Source: a virus
IMG/VR virus record: IMGVR_UViG_3300008448_009815
Location: 54,617 to 118,616 of that record
Direction: 5' to 3' (one strand)
DNA: 64,000 nucleotides
This document shows, one piece after another, positions 10,251-21,700 of this stretch. Both the position numbers and the translations under genes were made by a program. The number at the start of each line of letters is the position of its first letter. Within the stretch, counting starts at the first letter, position 1. The notes beneath the pieces were generated by a model. It was given only the letters and a program-made list of their open reading frames with translations. It did no database searches and had not been told where the DNA came from.

Positions 10251-11055
10251 ATATAAGATAGTAATCCCCGCAAATGACAAACAAATTGACATTCCAATTG
10301 AACTTAAGTGGGACTTTGGAGGAAGAGATGGTGGTATTGAAGATTATGAAAAAACCATTTTAGGTGAGATAGTTGGAATACCAAATGATTTTGAAGTTGA
10401 TAGATTTTCACATGATAATTACGATATATTAAATGTTTTAAAAACTTCGTTAAATTATGAGTTTTATTTTTATAACGGGCTACCTCAAAATATACCATCG
10501 GCAAATATTTCTAACTATGTGAGTAGTTATACTACAGTTGGGTTTACTGAGAAAGAAATATACTATTATAGTAATCCGTTCACTAAATCATTTTTTAAAT
10601 TAGATTTTTATGACACTGCGGATCCAATAAGTCAAAAAATATATTTTACCATAATTTTACCTGTACAACAAGGGTTTACAGAGTCGGTTTCAATATCTAC
10701 ATTATTACCAAATGTTGATGTTAAAAAACCAACAATGAGATTGGATTTTATTGGTGATAAGGAAGGGTTTTTTATATATTGGTTAAGAAAGAGAGACTTT
10801 ATAGATTTAACAGAATTTTATATGTCGGCAAAGTTCTTTAATGGAAGAACAGGGACTTACGCAACTATGGTTAATCAACCACAGTTCCAAATACCAAATC
10901 CGTACACATTTAATGGTGATAATTATTTTTATTATAAAGTTAATTTAAATTATAACAATAAAACTTATCAGGTTTACCGACCTGATAATAATGTACAAAG
11001 AGTGGGGTTGGAAAATAACCCAATTATTTGGTTTGAATATGTAAATCCTGTATAA
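10237..11055 (+). CDS. Tail structural protein, unknown family
   Basis: The 272-residue product overlaps the upstream gene by 14 bases and ends 1 base before the next ATG, so it belongs to the tail operon. It begins with a short polar strand (KIVIPANDKQIDIPIELKWD) and is mostly beta-type with many Tyr, Phe and Asn. No signal peptide, membrane segment or catalytic motif is visible. It is likely a small baseplate or fibre-attachment protein judged only by position. Confidence 0.68.
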   Translation: MSVNKYKIVIPANDKQIDIPIELKWDFGGRDGGIEDYEKTILGEIVGIPNDFEVDRFSHDNYDILNVLKTSLNYEFYFYNGLPQNIPSANISNYVSSYTTVGFTEKEIYYYSNPFTKSFFKLDFYDTADPISQKIYFTIILPVQQGFTESVSISTLLPNVDVKKPTMRLDFIGDKEGFFIYWLRKRDFIDLTEFYMSAKFFNGRTGTYATMVNQPQFQIPNPYTFNGDNYFYYKVNLNYNNKTYQVYRPDNNVQRVGLENNPIIWFEYVNPV

Positions 11056-11056
11056 A

Positions 11057-12229
11057 ATGGTTGAGCAAAAGTATTATTTTAAAATATCACCCGAAAATAT
11101 AAAAGGGGATTTAATTACGGTAAATTATACTGGTGGTACTGATTATATTTATGATGTTGATCCTTGTTGCCCAATAACTGCAATAACTGAGAATACATTA
11201 ACAGGATCAACAGGTGTTTATACGGGAATGACATATGTTCTGTCAGGAGCGTCTGGAGGAACATCAATTTTAACAGGATTAACTATACCGATTCTCTTAA
11301 CTCAAACAGGAGTGGATTACGGTTATTATTCTGTTTTTGATGGTGCGATATTACAAAAAGAAGTTATCACCAACTTTATGTTCTCTGCAACGACAGGTAG
11401 TCCATACACCTATTACTTTTATAATACTTCAGATTTAGAGTTAAAAAAGTTTTTAGAATTAACAACATTTAAGGTAGATTGGGGTGATGGGTCAACAGTT
11501 CAGACAATAACAGGAACGGCACCATTATCACATAGTTACCCAATAGGTAATGGTCAGTACACAATAACGATGACTGCGACATCACCTTGGGGAATATCCC
11601 AAGTATCAAAAACAATAACTGTACCGTTTGTTTTTGTACCTAATTTAGATCCGTTTGGTGTCGCAACATTTACACCTGCGGGTGGTAATTGGTCGGCAAC
11701 TTCATTTAATTATGATTATATATTTAGTGGTGATTCTAATACAAATATAGATGATTTCTATAGTTATAATTACACCACAGTACCATTCACAATCACAGGA
11801 TATACCCAATCATCTATAAATGACTTAGCTCAGTATGGACCTAAATATTTATTAGCTGAAGGGAAGTTTAAACCTGGCATTCAAGTGACAGGAACATCAA
11901 ATAGTGTTGGTACATATTGGGGTCCTGACCCAAGTGGAACTTATGTTTCATATACGATAGATGGTGTTGATTATTATGACTATCCTGATGGTACAACATT
12001 ATATGTAATACAGTCTTCAGGTTTCACTCAAGATGATTTGGTATTGTCGGCATTAACAAAAAATGAGGCATTAATTAATGTCATTGATCAACCCGAAATA
12101 CAGTCCAATATATTCATAGAAAGAGGTAAAATGTCTGCATTAGAATATATTGAAAGACTTGGTGAAGTTGATAATGTTGGTGACTTAACCAAATATGGAT
12201 ATGGGTTTTTTAATGTGGAAAAACAATGA
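11057..12229 (+). CDS. Tail protein with a PKD-like domain
   Basis: The 390-residue protein contains a PKD-type immunoglobulin-like domain around residues 138-195: FKVDWGDGSTVQTITG, then LSHSYP and QYTITMTATSPWG, which is the WGDG...H.Y...G.Y.VT pattern. PKD domains mediate surface binding or spacing in extracellular proteins and occur in phage tails. The C-terminal 35 residues (FIERGKMSALEYIERLGEV) form a helix, a possible attachment point. It closes the first tail operon; the next gene has its own upstream TATTTATA motif. Confidence 0.72.
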   Translation: MVEQKYYFKISPENIKGDLITVNYTGGTDYIYDVDPCCPITAITENTLTGSTGVYTGMTYVLSGASGGTSILTGLTIPILLTQTGVDYGYYSVFDGAILQKEVITNFMFSATTGSPYTYYFYNTSDLELKKFLELTTFKVDWGDGSTVQTITGTAPLSHSYPIGNGQYTITMTATSPWGISQVSKTITVPFVFVPNLDPFGVATFTPAGGNWSATSFNYDYIFSGDSNTNIDDFYSYNYTTVPFTITGYTQSSINDLAQYGPKYLLAEGKFKPGIQVTGTSNSVGTYWGPDPSGTYVSYTIDGVDYYDYPDGTTLYVIQSSGFTQDDLVLSALTKNEALINVIDQPEIQSNIFIERGKMSALEYIERLGEVDNVGDLTKYGYGFFNVEKQ

Positions 12230-12236
12230 TTTTAAG

Positions 12237-12244
12237 TATTTATA
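12237..12244 (+). promoter_or_regulatory. Late-type motif TATTTATA
   Basis: An exact TATTTATA lies 8 bases after the stop of the PKD-like gene and 34 bases before the GTG start at 12279, in an otherwise empty gap. It fits the recurrent late motif. Confidence 0.55.
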
Positions 12245-12278
12245 TTTAAAACGATAAACAATATAAAAGATATTAATA

Positions 12279-13187
12279 GTGGCAACAGGTAGTTACGGAA
12301 CAATTAGACCGGCAGATGTTAGTCCTGATGATGTAGACATCATTTTGAATTACACTCCAAGTAGAGACGATACTGATAATTTCGTTTTAACAAAATTGGA
12401 TGCAAAAACAATATTACGACCTTATTTTAATAATAACAATACTGGTGGTAATGCGGATGTTGAGATTTTAGGTGGATTATACAACTTAAAACTTCCTGCG
12501 GATGTATTCAATAAATTAGGGATATATACATTATATATTAGACCGGCAGAGATAAGAACTAGAATTACAGATTGTGGTATTTTATCGGCATTACCAAATG
12601 TTAAAGGGATTGTTATTGATGTTAATAATGTCCCAACACAATTTAGGAATAATTTTATTAATCAAGGTTTAATTGGATTTAGAGTTGAATATTTAAATTC
12701 TGATGGAACAAAGATACCGAACTTTTTTAGGATGATAACCTCATCTTTTTATTGTGAGCCAGTAATACAAAATCTTACAAATACATCACAAAAATCAATT
12801 AGATATAGATATACTGAAGGAACAACTAATTTAATTTTTTGTACGCTTTCACCATCATCATCACCAACTAATAAACCAAACGCAACACCATTCATTGGAC
12901 AACCAAATCAAGATATTGTTATTAGTAATACATATTTTAATCCGGTAACCACTGAAATTGAGATTGTTGAGCACGATATATCAACATTGGCACTTGCTCT
13001 TTATGGGAATCAAACTAAGTCAATTGATGATGGTATTTACACTATTTACGACAGTGAAAATAATATATACAAACAATACAACTTATACGAAATTAGAGAT
13101 CAGTTTAATGAACTTCTTTATGAAGTTAGACAAGACAGAGGTAATAATATTGATTTTACTAAAAACTTTACAAATATAACAGGATAA
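12279..13187 (+). CDS. Tail/baseplate structural protein, GTG start
   Basis: The 302-residue product starts with GTG at 12279; no earlier in-frame ATG is available after the upstream stop, and the first residues (ATGSYGTIRPADVSPDDVDI) look like a genuine N-terminus. It has a series of beta segments including LGGLYNLKLPADVFNKLGIY and TLYIRPAEIRT. The C-terminal half is polar. It is coupled by TAATG to the large gp7/I-like gene. No enzymatic motif; a baseplate component is the best guess from context. Confidence 0.68.
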   Translation: MATGSYGTIRPADVSPDDVDIILNYTPSRDDTDNFVLTKLDAKTILRPYFNNNNTGGNADVEILGGLYNLKLPADVFNKLGIYTLYIRPAEIRTRITDCGILSALPNVKGIVIDVNNVPTQFRNNFINQGLIGFRVEYLNSDGTKIPNFFRMITSSFYCEPVIQNLTNTSQKSIRYRYTEGTTNLIFCTLSPSSSPTNKPNATPFIGQPNQDIVISNTYFNPVTTEIEIVEHDISTLALALYGNQTKSIDDGIYTIYDSENNIYKQYNLYEIRDQFNELLYEVRQDRGNNIDFTKNFTNITG

Positions 13188-16100
13188 TGGCAATTATTAA
13201 GTATACTTGCCCACCACAGGCTAGCGGAGAAGGAAGTTTTTCTGACAATCTTGTCGGATTTCAATTAGTTGACGGTGGAGGTTTTACTCAAGCAAATTTT
13301 GAGTTCACTACCAATGTGACCGAAAAAGTTAATAGAAATTTCTCAATTGGATCATTTTCCGATCCAATTTCTTTGGAATCAATGAATATTACCGATATTG
13401 AACAATCAAAATTATTGGTAAATAAAAATTTTCAAGTATACCCAAATTATGATTTAAGTGAAATTACTAATTTTACAATTTATGGTTCTTTGGCTAAAAG
13501 ATTTTCAGTATCCATAACTAAAATTATTAATTACTTTCCTGCGGCGTTAGAGATATTTTCATCAACAACAAGATTTGTAACAGGACAAACAGTTACAACC
13601 TCATCGTATGATGTTATTGAAAATGAGACATATTTTGAAATTCCATTATATCTTATTCGTAATCCGTTTGACATTGATTTTAGTATTAATGCAACAAGAA
13701 ACTTACAATTAAGAGAGATTACAGTATCTCCATTGAGAAATTTAACGGTGGAATACTCAAAATATACGGTTATTATTGATGGGGTAAATTACCCAATTAA
13801 TACAGTAGTACCAACAACAGACACAGATACAACATTAAAATTGTATATTGAAGGAAACCCGTTTAATGGACAATCCGAGATTTTTAAAACAATAATAATA
13901 AGACCAACAGACTTCTATGTTAACAAAGTCTTCAATGAGGAGTTTGATCAAGTTGAAAACTTTTTATTAAATAGAGAAATTTCACCAAAATATAGTGCTT
14001 ATTTTAATAAACCAATTGAAAATGATGATGGTACTTATACTATCACTCAAGAAGTTGTAATTTTCCCATTAAGTGGTATTTGGAATTTAAGTATTAGTGG
14101 TAATGATTTTAATAGTTATCTATTAAAATTAAGTAGTGTTGCGGAAAATTTAGATGAATATAGAACAAATTTAATTTCTAGATTTTTAACTACAGGTGCG
14201 ATAAAAGAATTTGATACATCGGATCAAAAAGTAGAAAAAATATTACAAATATATGGTAGAAGTTTTGATGAAACAAAAAAATTCATAGGTGCTTTAGCGT
14301 ATATGAATTCAGTTCATTATACCGTTAAAAATGATATCCCATCACAACTTTTAAAAAATTTAGCACAAACTTTAGGGTGGAAAGATAATATTTCACCAAT
14401 CACTAACGAACAATTATTAGATTCTGTATTCTCAAGTGGGGAAAATACATTTACAGGACTTTCTAAAGGACAAACTCCTGAAGAAATTAATTATCAATAT
14501 TATAGAAATTTAATATTAAATTCCGCATATCTATTTAAGTCAAAAGGAACAAGAAAATCAATTGAAATGTTGTTGAGATTGATTGGTGCTCCTGATGCCA
14601 TTACCGAATTTAATGAATATGTGTATGTTGCTGATCAGAGAATAAATTTAACTCAATTTGGGGAACAATATACTCAAATATCGGGAGGTACATATGTACA
14701 GGATATACCTGTATTGGATACTACCGACATATATTCAATTATGGGTGTTCAGTATACGGGATTCACAACAAATACTGTAACTCAAGATATTACAGTAACC
14801 AAAGTTGATTACCCTATAGATAGTTTTGGTTATCCAAGTATGCCTGTAGACAGTGATAATTTCTTCTTCCAAATTGGGGGAGGATGGATAGAATCTACAC
14901 CACAACATAGAATGCCGGCACAAGTTGATTTGACGACTAGTGTATTTACAGGTGCAAACCCAAATTATCAAACAACTTTACAACCATTCAATTACGGGGA
15001 AGAATATTTACAGAGATTTAAACAATTTCCATATATGGATTTAGGTTTTAAATTACGAAAAACTGCGGATAATAAAAAAAGTTGGGTGGTAAATAATGAA
15101 ATTATTAGGAGAAGTACTGATGGTGGATTTACAGCTTATTACCCTACTGATGATGATAGATTAGTGTTGAATGTTAAAAATATTGACATTTTTATGAATC
15201 CAGCTCAGGGACTTGTTTACGATGTTTGGAATATGTCACGACAATATAATTACCCAATACCTGAAGAAGGATTGAATTATATTGCACCAACATACTGTAA
15301 CCCAAATCCTAACACACCATACCCACAAAGAGGGGGAATAGATTGGACTGAAATTATACCAAAACCAAAACAAAAAACATTTTTTGAATTTGCTCAAAGT
15401 TTTTGGCATAACACAATTAATGTTAGAAATAGACAATTTATTACTGATGGAAAGACGGGAGGTTATCCGACACTTCAGTCAATTTATTGGAAATATCTTG
15501 AATCACTAGAATTGGCGGGAATTAAAAACGACAATTTTACTTATCAGACAATGATAGATTATGTAAATGGTATTGGGGATTATTGGATTAGATTAATTGA
15601 ACAAATGGTTCCGGCAACAACAATATGGAATGCCGGTACAAAGTACGAAAATTCAATATTCCACAGGCAAAAATATGTGTGGAGAAGACAGATGGGTTGT
15701 CAATTAGTACTTGTACCTTGTAACCCATGTACATTAGTGGGGCAATTATTTACCTACGATTGTCCAATCCAAACGGTAAGTTGTTCAGTGTATCCTTGGG
15801 ATACAAATCCTTATATTAATTCATTTGGTAATGTTCTTGGTGATATGTTAAATGGTTATCTATCATCAAACGGTTTAACATTTGGTGATTGTGATATGAA
15901 TACGTTACAAACTACTTGGTATGTGAATGTTAAATTTAATGGAAATGATATTATTAACTACCCATTCTTCAATGGGGTTGGATATAATAACCCATTATCT
16001 GTACCAAGCGGACAAACTTGGGTTGATGCAATACAAACAAGTTTTGTTGATTTACAAACATATGGGTTAAGTTATTATTTAAATGATGATGAAACAAGTT

Positions 16101-16192
16101 TTACTGTATTTAATAGTACTTGTATCCCATTAAGCGTAGTTCAAAGTTTTGAACTTAATGTTGGAATAAATTTTAATTTACTATGTAACTAA
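13187..16192 (+). CDS. Large baseplate wedge protein, gp7 / tail protein I-like
   Basis: The 1001-residue protein contains YLFKSKGTRKSIEMLLRLIG near residues 445-465. The pattern 'KGT...+...LL.L.G' is the hallmark of the P2 gpI / T4 gp7 / TssG wedge family. Before it lies a long helical part with LARTLGW-like LAQTLGWKDNISP, also usual for this family. The C-terminal 150 residues are Cys-rich (CQLVLVPCNPCTLVG) and may be a separate domain. With gp25- and gp6-like genes upstream it would complete the wedge trio. The assignment rests on this motif and gene order, not on a search. Confidence 0.68.
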   Translation: MAIIKYTCPPQASGEGSFSDNLVGFQLVDGGGFTQANFEFTTNVTEKVNRNFSIGSFSDPISLESMNITDIEQSKLLVNKNFQVYPNYDLSEITNFTIYGSLAKRFSVSITKIINYFPAALEIFSSTTRFVTGQTVTTSSYDVIENETYFEIPLYLIRNPFDIDFSINATRNLQLREITVSPLRNLTVEYSKYTVIIDGVNYPINTVVPTTDTDTTLKLYIEGNPFNGQSEIFKTIIIRPTDFYVNKVFNEEFDQVENFLLNREISPKYSAYFNKPIENDDGTYTITQEVVIFPLSGIWNLSISGNDFNSYLLKLSSVAENLDEYRTNLISRFLTTGAIKEFDTSDQKVEKILQIYGRSFDETKKFIGALAYMNSVHYTVKNDIPSQLLKNLAQTLGWKDNISPITNEQLLDSVFSSGENTFTGLSKGQTPEEINYQYYRNLILNSAYLFKSKGTRKSIEMLLRLIGAPDAITEFNEYVYVADQRINLTQFGEQYTQISGGTYVQDIPVLDTTDIYSIMGVQYTGFTTNTVTQDITVTKVDYPIDSFGYPSMPVDSDNFFFQIGGGWIESTPQHRMPAQVDLTTSVFTGANPNYQTTLQPFNYGEEYLQRFKQFPYMDLGFKLRKTADNKKSWVVNNEIIRRSTDGGFTAYYPTDDDRLVLNVKNIDIFMNPAQGLVYDVWNMSRQYNYPIPEEGLNYIAPTYCNPNPNTPYPQRGGIDWTEIIPKPKQKTFFEFAQSFWHNTINVRNRQFITDGKTGGYPTLQSIYWKYLESLELAGIKNDNFTYQTMIDYVNGIGDYWIRLIEQMVPATTIWNAGTKYENSIFHRQKYVWRRQMGCQLVLVPCNPCTLVGQLFTYDCPIQTVSCSVYPWDTNPYINSFGNVLGDMLNGYLSSNGLTFGDCDMNTLQTTWYVNVKFNGNDIINYPFFNGVGYNNPLSVPSGQTWVDAIQTSFVDLQTYGLSYYLNDDETSFTVFNSTCIPLSVVQSFELNVGINFNLLCN

Positions 16193-18453
16193 TGAGTTGT
16201 GGTTTACCATATGTGTATAATTATTTTGTAAGCGGAGATTGCTCTAATATAGGTGCTGGAGTAGTATCATTTGATATTACAGGAAGTACCGCTCCTCCAT
16301 ATTCTGTAATGGAATTAACCACATCAGGTTTGTTACCGACTTCTGCGTCTACTACTTCATATTATTTTAGTGGTTTAACTGGTGGTTCATATAGTTTGGA
16401 AATTACGGATTCTTGTTTAAGTCCAGGACCTTCATCCGCAATAATAAATTTTAATATATCTACAGGTAGTTGTTTATCAATATCGTCAACAACAAATACA
16501 ACTTGTGGTAATAATAACGGATCTTTAACCTCAACATTCTCAGTTGATTATGGGGGTGGAGAAGTTTTTCTATATGAAACAACAAATGGGTATCAATCAA
16601 GTGGTGCAACAACCCTTGGTAGTTATACTTTTAATTCATTATCAGGTGGTACATATTATGTTATCGGAAATGATGGAGGTGGATGTACTGGGAAAAGTGA
16701 AAGTTGTATTGTAAAATCCTCAACAACGGTTGATTTTGGTGTTTATGTTATAAATGATGGTAGTTGTGTTGCACTTGATGGAAGTGGGAAGATAATTGTT
16801 ACAGGACAGACGGGAACATCACCATATACATATAGTTGGAGTAGTAATGCGAATGGACAAACAGGTTCTACAGTTACAGGATTAACGAGCGGTGTTTATA
16901 GTGTGACTATGACGGATTCGTTAGGATGTTCAAAAACACTAACAAATATTACGGTGAACCAAGTGTTACCTGTTGGTATTGTTAATTTTACTATTGTGTC
17001 ACCAAGTTGTTTCTCAAATGACGGGGAGGTTACAGTCCAACTTACAGGAGGGACATCACCTTTCTATTATTCAGGATCAAATGGTAGTGTCGCAATTTCA
17101 TTCTCAGATAGTTATACATTTACGGGGTTATCTTCAGGTGATTTTACTGTTAATGTTACCGATGCTGGATTATGTACTAGCTCACAAACAACAACATTAT
17201 TAACACCTAACGGATTCTCAATTCTTAATCTTAGTACGGTTAATTCAAATTGTAATAATAGTGACGGACAAATTTTTATTGAATTAAATGGTGGTTCTAA
17301 TGTTGGTACATATGTTTACACTTTAATAAATTCTTTAGGTAATACTGTATCTACATCAACTGAAGGTAATAATTATCATTCGCCACCATTATCATCGGAT
17401 ACATATACTATTTTGATTAGTGGAGGTTCTTGTGTATTTACCGCAACAACAATAATAAATAATACTAATTTATATACAATTACCGCAAATACCACAGGTA
17501 CAACTTGTGGTTTTAATAATGGGACAATACAGATTTTAGCGTCAAGTGGGGGTACACTACCATATACCTATCAAATCACCGGATTTCCACCTGGACCCGT
17601 ATCAACATTTAGTAATTTATCTCCAGGATTTTATGATGTAACTGTAACGGATTCAGGAGGTTGTCAACAAATTGAAACGGTATATATTACAGGATCGTCT
17701 CCAGTGTATTTTGATTTTTTTGCTACACAACCTATAAGTGGGAATGATGGAGAACTTGATGTATTAATAACAAGTGGGGAGCCACCGTTTATTTTAAATT
17801 GGAGTTCTAATGTTAATGGACAAACAGGAACTACCGTGACTGGTTTAACTGCGGGAACATATTCATTAGAGGTAATTGATGATAATGGATGTGCATTAAT
17901 TAAAACGATTGAATTATTTGGAACAGTACTATATAGTAGTTATCAAACATATAGAGTATGTTCTAATAATTTCCAAAATAGTGGTACTCTTGGTAGAAGA
18001 GGTATACAACAAATGTTAAATGAAGGTTTCTTTGATTTAACATCGGGAGATACTAATTGTATATTAAATTCTGCTATTTTTACGCTTGATGTGACAGTAA
18101 ATGGTGTTAATTCTCAAACCGTATTTTATACATCAACAGGACTTGATGATTACCCAACAGATGAGGAATGGGTTAATGAAATTAAAACTTCTTTATATGG
18201 TTTTTCGGGAATTACTTCGGTTGAAACCAATATTGAAACTAATAAAATAATAATTAAGAGTGGTTGTTTAACTGGAGGCACAACTTGTCAACCTACGGTA
18301 ACAACACAATTGGATGACACAAGAGTAATAATTAATTTGTTAATAGATTATGACATATCTTGTGTGGAATGTGGAGTATATCAAAAAGTTTTCCAAGACG
18401 ACTTTGAGTTTGTATTCCAAGATGATAATAGTTATATATTCCAAGGACAGTAA
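16192..18453 (+). CDS. SprB-repeat tail protein (adhesin-like)
   Basis: The 753-residue protein is built of about seven tandem modules of 65-75 residues. The clearest reads CVALDGSGKIIVTGQTGTSP, then YTYSWSS, TVTGLTSGVYSVTMTDSLGC; another has GQTGTTVTGLTAGTYSLEV. This is the SprB repeat, named after the Flavobacterium gliding adhesin. A C-terminal region of about 170 residues lacks repeats and ends FQDDNSYIFQGQ, similar to the end of the next protein. There is no signal peptide, so the protein is a virion part, probably a receptor-binding or fibre component. It is TAATG-coupled on both sides. Confidence 0.82.
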   Translation: MSCGLPYVYNYFVSGDCSNIGAGVVSFDITGSTAPPYSVMELTTSGLLPTSASTTSYYFSGLTGGSYSLEITDSCLSPGPSSAIINFNISTGSCLSISSTTNTTCGNNNGSLTSTFSVDYGGGEVFLYETTNGYQSSGATTLGSYTFNSLSGGTYYVIGNDGGGCTGKSESCIVKSSTTVDFGVYVINDGSCVALDGSGKIIVTGQTGTSPYTYSWSSNANGQTGSTVTGLTSGVYSVTMTDSLGCSKTLTNITVNQVLPVGIVNFTIVSPSCFSNDGEVTVQLTGGTSPFYYSGSNGSVAISFSDSYTFTGLSSGDFTVNVTDAGLCTSSQTTTLLTPNGFSILNLSTVNSNCNNSDGQIFIELNGGSNVGTYVYTLINSLGNTVSTSTEGNNYHSPPLSSDTYTILISGGSCVFTATTIINNTNLYTITANTTGTTCGFNNGTIQILASSGGTLPYTYQITGFPPGPVSTFSNLSPGFYDVTVTDSGGCQQIETVYITGSSPVYFDFFATQPISGNDGELDVLITSGEPPFILNWSSNVNGQTGTTVTGLTAGTYSLEVIDDNGCALIKTIELFGTVLYSSYQTYRVCSNNFQNSGTLGRRGIQQMLNEGFFDLTSGDTNCILNSAIFTLDVTVNGVNSQTVFYTSTGLDDYPTDEEWVNEIKTSLYGFSGITSVETNIETNKIIIKSGCLTGGTTCQPTVTTQLDDTRVIINLLIDYDISCVECGVYQKVFQDDFEFVFQDDNSYIFQGQ

Positions 18454-18755
18454 TGACACAATTGGTGATAAGTAATGTTACAGGATTAACAATACCATAT
18501 CAAATATATGTTTGTGATGTTTATGGTAATAATTGTACAATAGTTGCAACTGTAAATACTGTAATTCCACCAATGGTTACAATTACATTACCATCACAAT
18601 TTAATATGTCACCAGCAATAGGAGTATTAGTAAAAGATTTATATTGTGAAAGATTTATTGTTTTAAATTGCGTTAATTTACCACCTGTAGGAAAACAATT
18701 CCAAGACGGAGATTACTTCTTCTTTATGGATTATAGCATTTATCAGTTCCAATAA
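18453..18755 (+). CDS. Small tail-associated protein, YVCD family
   Basis: The 100-residue product is coupled by TAATG to the SprB-repeat gene. Its N-terminal half (LTIPYQIYVCDVYGNNC) resembles the 73-residue reversed-strand protein at 30563-30784 (GSTPFDVYVCDTGYTSC), with the same strand order and a later Cys (NCV / NNCVV). The C-terminus ends FQDGDYFFFMDYSIYQFQ, echoing the FQD...FQ end of the upstream protein. Both features suggest a shared docking tail. Function unknown. Confidence 0.66.
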   Translation: MTQLVISNVTGLTIPYQIYVCDVYGNNCTIVATVNTVIPPMVTITLPSQFNMSPAIGVLVKDLYCERFIVLNCVNLPPVGKQFQDGDYFFFMDYSIYQFQ

Positions 18756-18767
18756 TGAATTAAAGTG

Positions 18768-18775
18768 TATTTATA
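18768..18775 (+). promoter_or_regulatory. Late-type motif TATTTATA
   Basis: An exact TATTTATA lies 14 bases before the ATG of the first repeat fibre at 18790, in a 34-base gap between genes. Same spacing as several other late genes. Confidence 0.58.
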
Positions 18776-18789
18776 TATAAAAAAGAATA

Positions 18790-21700
18790 ATGGCATTTTT
18801 AACGGATCAAATACCAGCAACCGGGGTTAATTTAACTGATTTATTTCACATAGTGGATCCTAATGATTTATCACAAGGTAATCCTGCTGGATCATCATAT
18901 AAAGCGTGTTTTCAGCAAGTACTTGGAGCATTAACGGGTGGAACATCTGTTATGATAGTTGGTTCTGGAATTGGTTCGGTTGAAAGATGTGGTAATAATA
19001 ATGATGCAAGTGGGAACTACTCCACTGTAAGTGGTGGTAGAGTAAATACATCAAGTTGTAATTGGTCAACTGTAAGTGGGGGGTATTGTAACACATCAAG
19101 TGGGTGTTATTCGACAGTAGGTGGCGGACAACAAAATGGTTCAACATCTAATAATTCAACTGTAAGTGGCGGGTATTGTAATACAATCTTAACAGGAGCA
19201 ACAAACTCAACTATAGGTGGAGGGAACTCCAATACAATACTAATAGGATCAACTTTAACAACGATTGGTGGTGGTGGTTTGAATACATCAAGCGGTTCTA
19301 GATCAACCGTAAGTGGTGGTGTTGGTAACACATCAAGTGGTGGTGGATCAACAGTTGGTGGTGGTCAAAGTAACGAATCAAATGGGGCTAACTCAACCGT
19401 AAGTGGAGGTTATTATAATACATCAAGTGGTGACTGGTCAACAATTGGCGGTGGTAGTGGGAATACATCAAGTAATTATTTTTCAACAATTGGCGGTGGT
19501 AGAAGTAACACATCAAGTGGGTGTTACTCAACCGTTGGTGGTGGTAAATGTAACACATCATCAGGTACTTATTACTCAACTATAAGTGGAGGATATCGTA
19601 ATACATCAATTGGTAGTGAATCAACCATAGGTGGGGGGCGTTTTAATACCTCAAGCGGTTACTATTCAACTATAAGTGGAGGACGTTGTAACTCATCAAT
19701 TGGTGCGGATTCAACCATAAGTGGTGGTCTTAGTAACAAAACAAATAGTGACACATCAACCATAGGTGGTGGGTGTAATAATACAATATTAACTGGTTCA
19801 ACAAGTTCATCAATTGGTGGTGGTGAATGTAATACAATCTTAACAGGATCAACAAGTTCATCAATTGGTGGTGGTGAATGTAATACAATCTTAACAGGAT
19901 CAACACATTCAACAATTGGAGGGGGTGTGAGTAATACTTCAAGCGATTATTATTCAACCGTAGGTGGTGGTGCAAACAACACTTCAAGTGGAGGTAGATC
20001 AACCATAAGTGGGGGAGCAAGTAGTACATCAAGTGGATATTATTCAACCGTAGGTGGTGGTAGATGTAATAGATCGTTAGGGGATTCTACAACCGTAGGT
20101 GGTGGTCAATTTAATAGGGCGTGTGGTCAAATATCAACAATAAGTGGGGGGCGAGCAAATATTTCGTGTGGAACATATAGTTCAGTCGGTGGTGGAAACG
20201 CTAATACGTCAAGTAGTTATGCATCAACTGTTGGAGGTGGATTCAGTAACACATCTTATGGTGTGTGTTCAACAGTAAGTGGTGGTCGTCAAAATACATC
20301 GGTTGGTGATACCTCAACGGTAAGTGGGGGTATAGGTAATACATCATTAGGAGCGTGCTCAGTAATTGGTGGGGGTGTTTGTAATACAAATATGTCTACG
20401 GGTGGTTTTATAGGATCAGGTTGTGGAAATACTTCGTGTGATGTTTATAGTTTAGTAGTTGGAGGTTATTTTAATAAAGTTAACGGTAAAGCTTCAACAG
20501 TTAGTGGAGGTTATTGTAATACAATATTAGCTGGAGCAACAAGTTCAACCATTGGTGGTGGACAACAAAATACAATATTAGCATCAGCAGCAAACTCAAC
20601 CATTGGTGGAGGTAGTGGTAACACAATAAGTAGTTTTTCATCAGTCGTAGTAGGTGGATGTTTAAACACGTCAAGTGGGGGATACTCATTTATCGGTGGT
20701 GGTAGAAGAAATGTGTCAATCGGTTTTATATCAACCGTAAGTGGAGGTTATTGTAACACATCAATCGGAGATTGCTCAACCGTAGGTGGTGGTAGAGGTA
20801 ACACATCAAGTGGGTGTTATTCAACCGTTGGTGGGGGAACGCAAAATAAAAGTAATGGTGTAGTATCAACAATAAGTGGGGGTAGAACTAATACCGCATC
20901 AAATTATTTTACATTTATTGGTGGAGGTAGAGGTAACACATCAAGTGGGTGTTATTCGACAATAGGTGGTGGATGTTTGAATCGATCTTTAGGTGTTGGA
21001 TCAACAATAGGTGGTGGATTGCAAAATATAACAAGTGGTAATTGTTCGTCAATATTAGGAGGAATTAGTAATACATCAAATTGTAATGGATCAACCGTAG
21101 GTGGTGGTTGTCGTAATACTGCATCAAATTATTTTTCGTTTGTTGGTGGAGGACTACAAAATACAAATAATGGTGTTTGGGGTACCTTATCTGGAGGTAT
21201 ATGTAATAGACTTATAGGTAACGGAGCATCAATTGGTGGTGGTTCTAACAATACTGCTTGTGGAGATTATTCGGTAATAAGTGGTGGAATATCGGGAACT
21301 ACAACGGCAAGTAATAATTTCATTGGTGGAGGAAGTAATAACACAACAACAGGAAACTACTCCTCAATTTTAGGTGGAGTATTTAACACCTCAATAGGAA
21401 ATTATTCTTCAATTTTAGGAGGTTCAGGAAATACCGTAACACATAATTGTTCATCGGCTTTTGGTGTTGGTATTACATCGGTTTCAGCGTGTACATTCCA
21501 TACAAATTATTTAACATTACAAAATACACCAGATACTGATCCGTCAAATACAAATTTCTTGGTGAGAGATACATCAACAGGTGTCGTTAAATCAAGAGAT
21601 ATTTCATTACCGTTGAATTATGCGACCTCCGCAATAACATCATCACAAACATTAACTTGGGATAAAAGTTATTGGGGGGTTAGTGGTTCATCAAATGTTG

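Noticed and set aside
19107-20689. Several open frames on the minus strand within the fibre gene
   Set aside because: They are shadows produced by the repeat codons (Pro/His/Leu-rich) and have no start context or motif.
19012-21470. Possible CRISPR-like array because of regular direct repeats
   Set aside because: The repeats are coding, in frame, degenerate and without unique spacers; they translate to a beta-roll fibre shaft.
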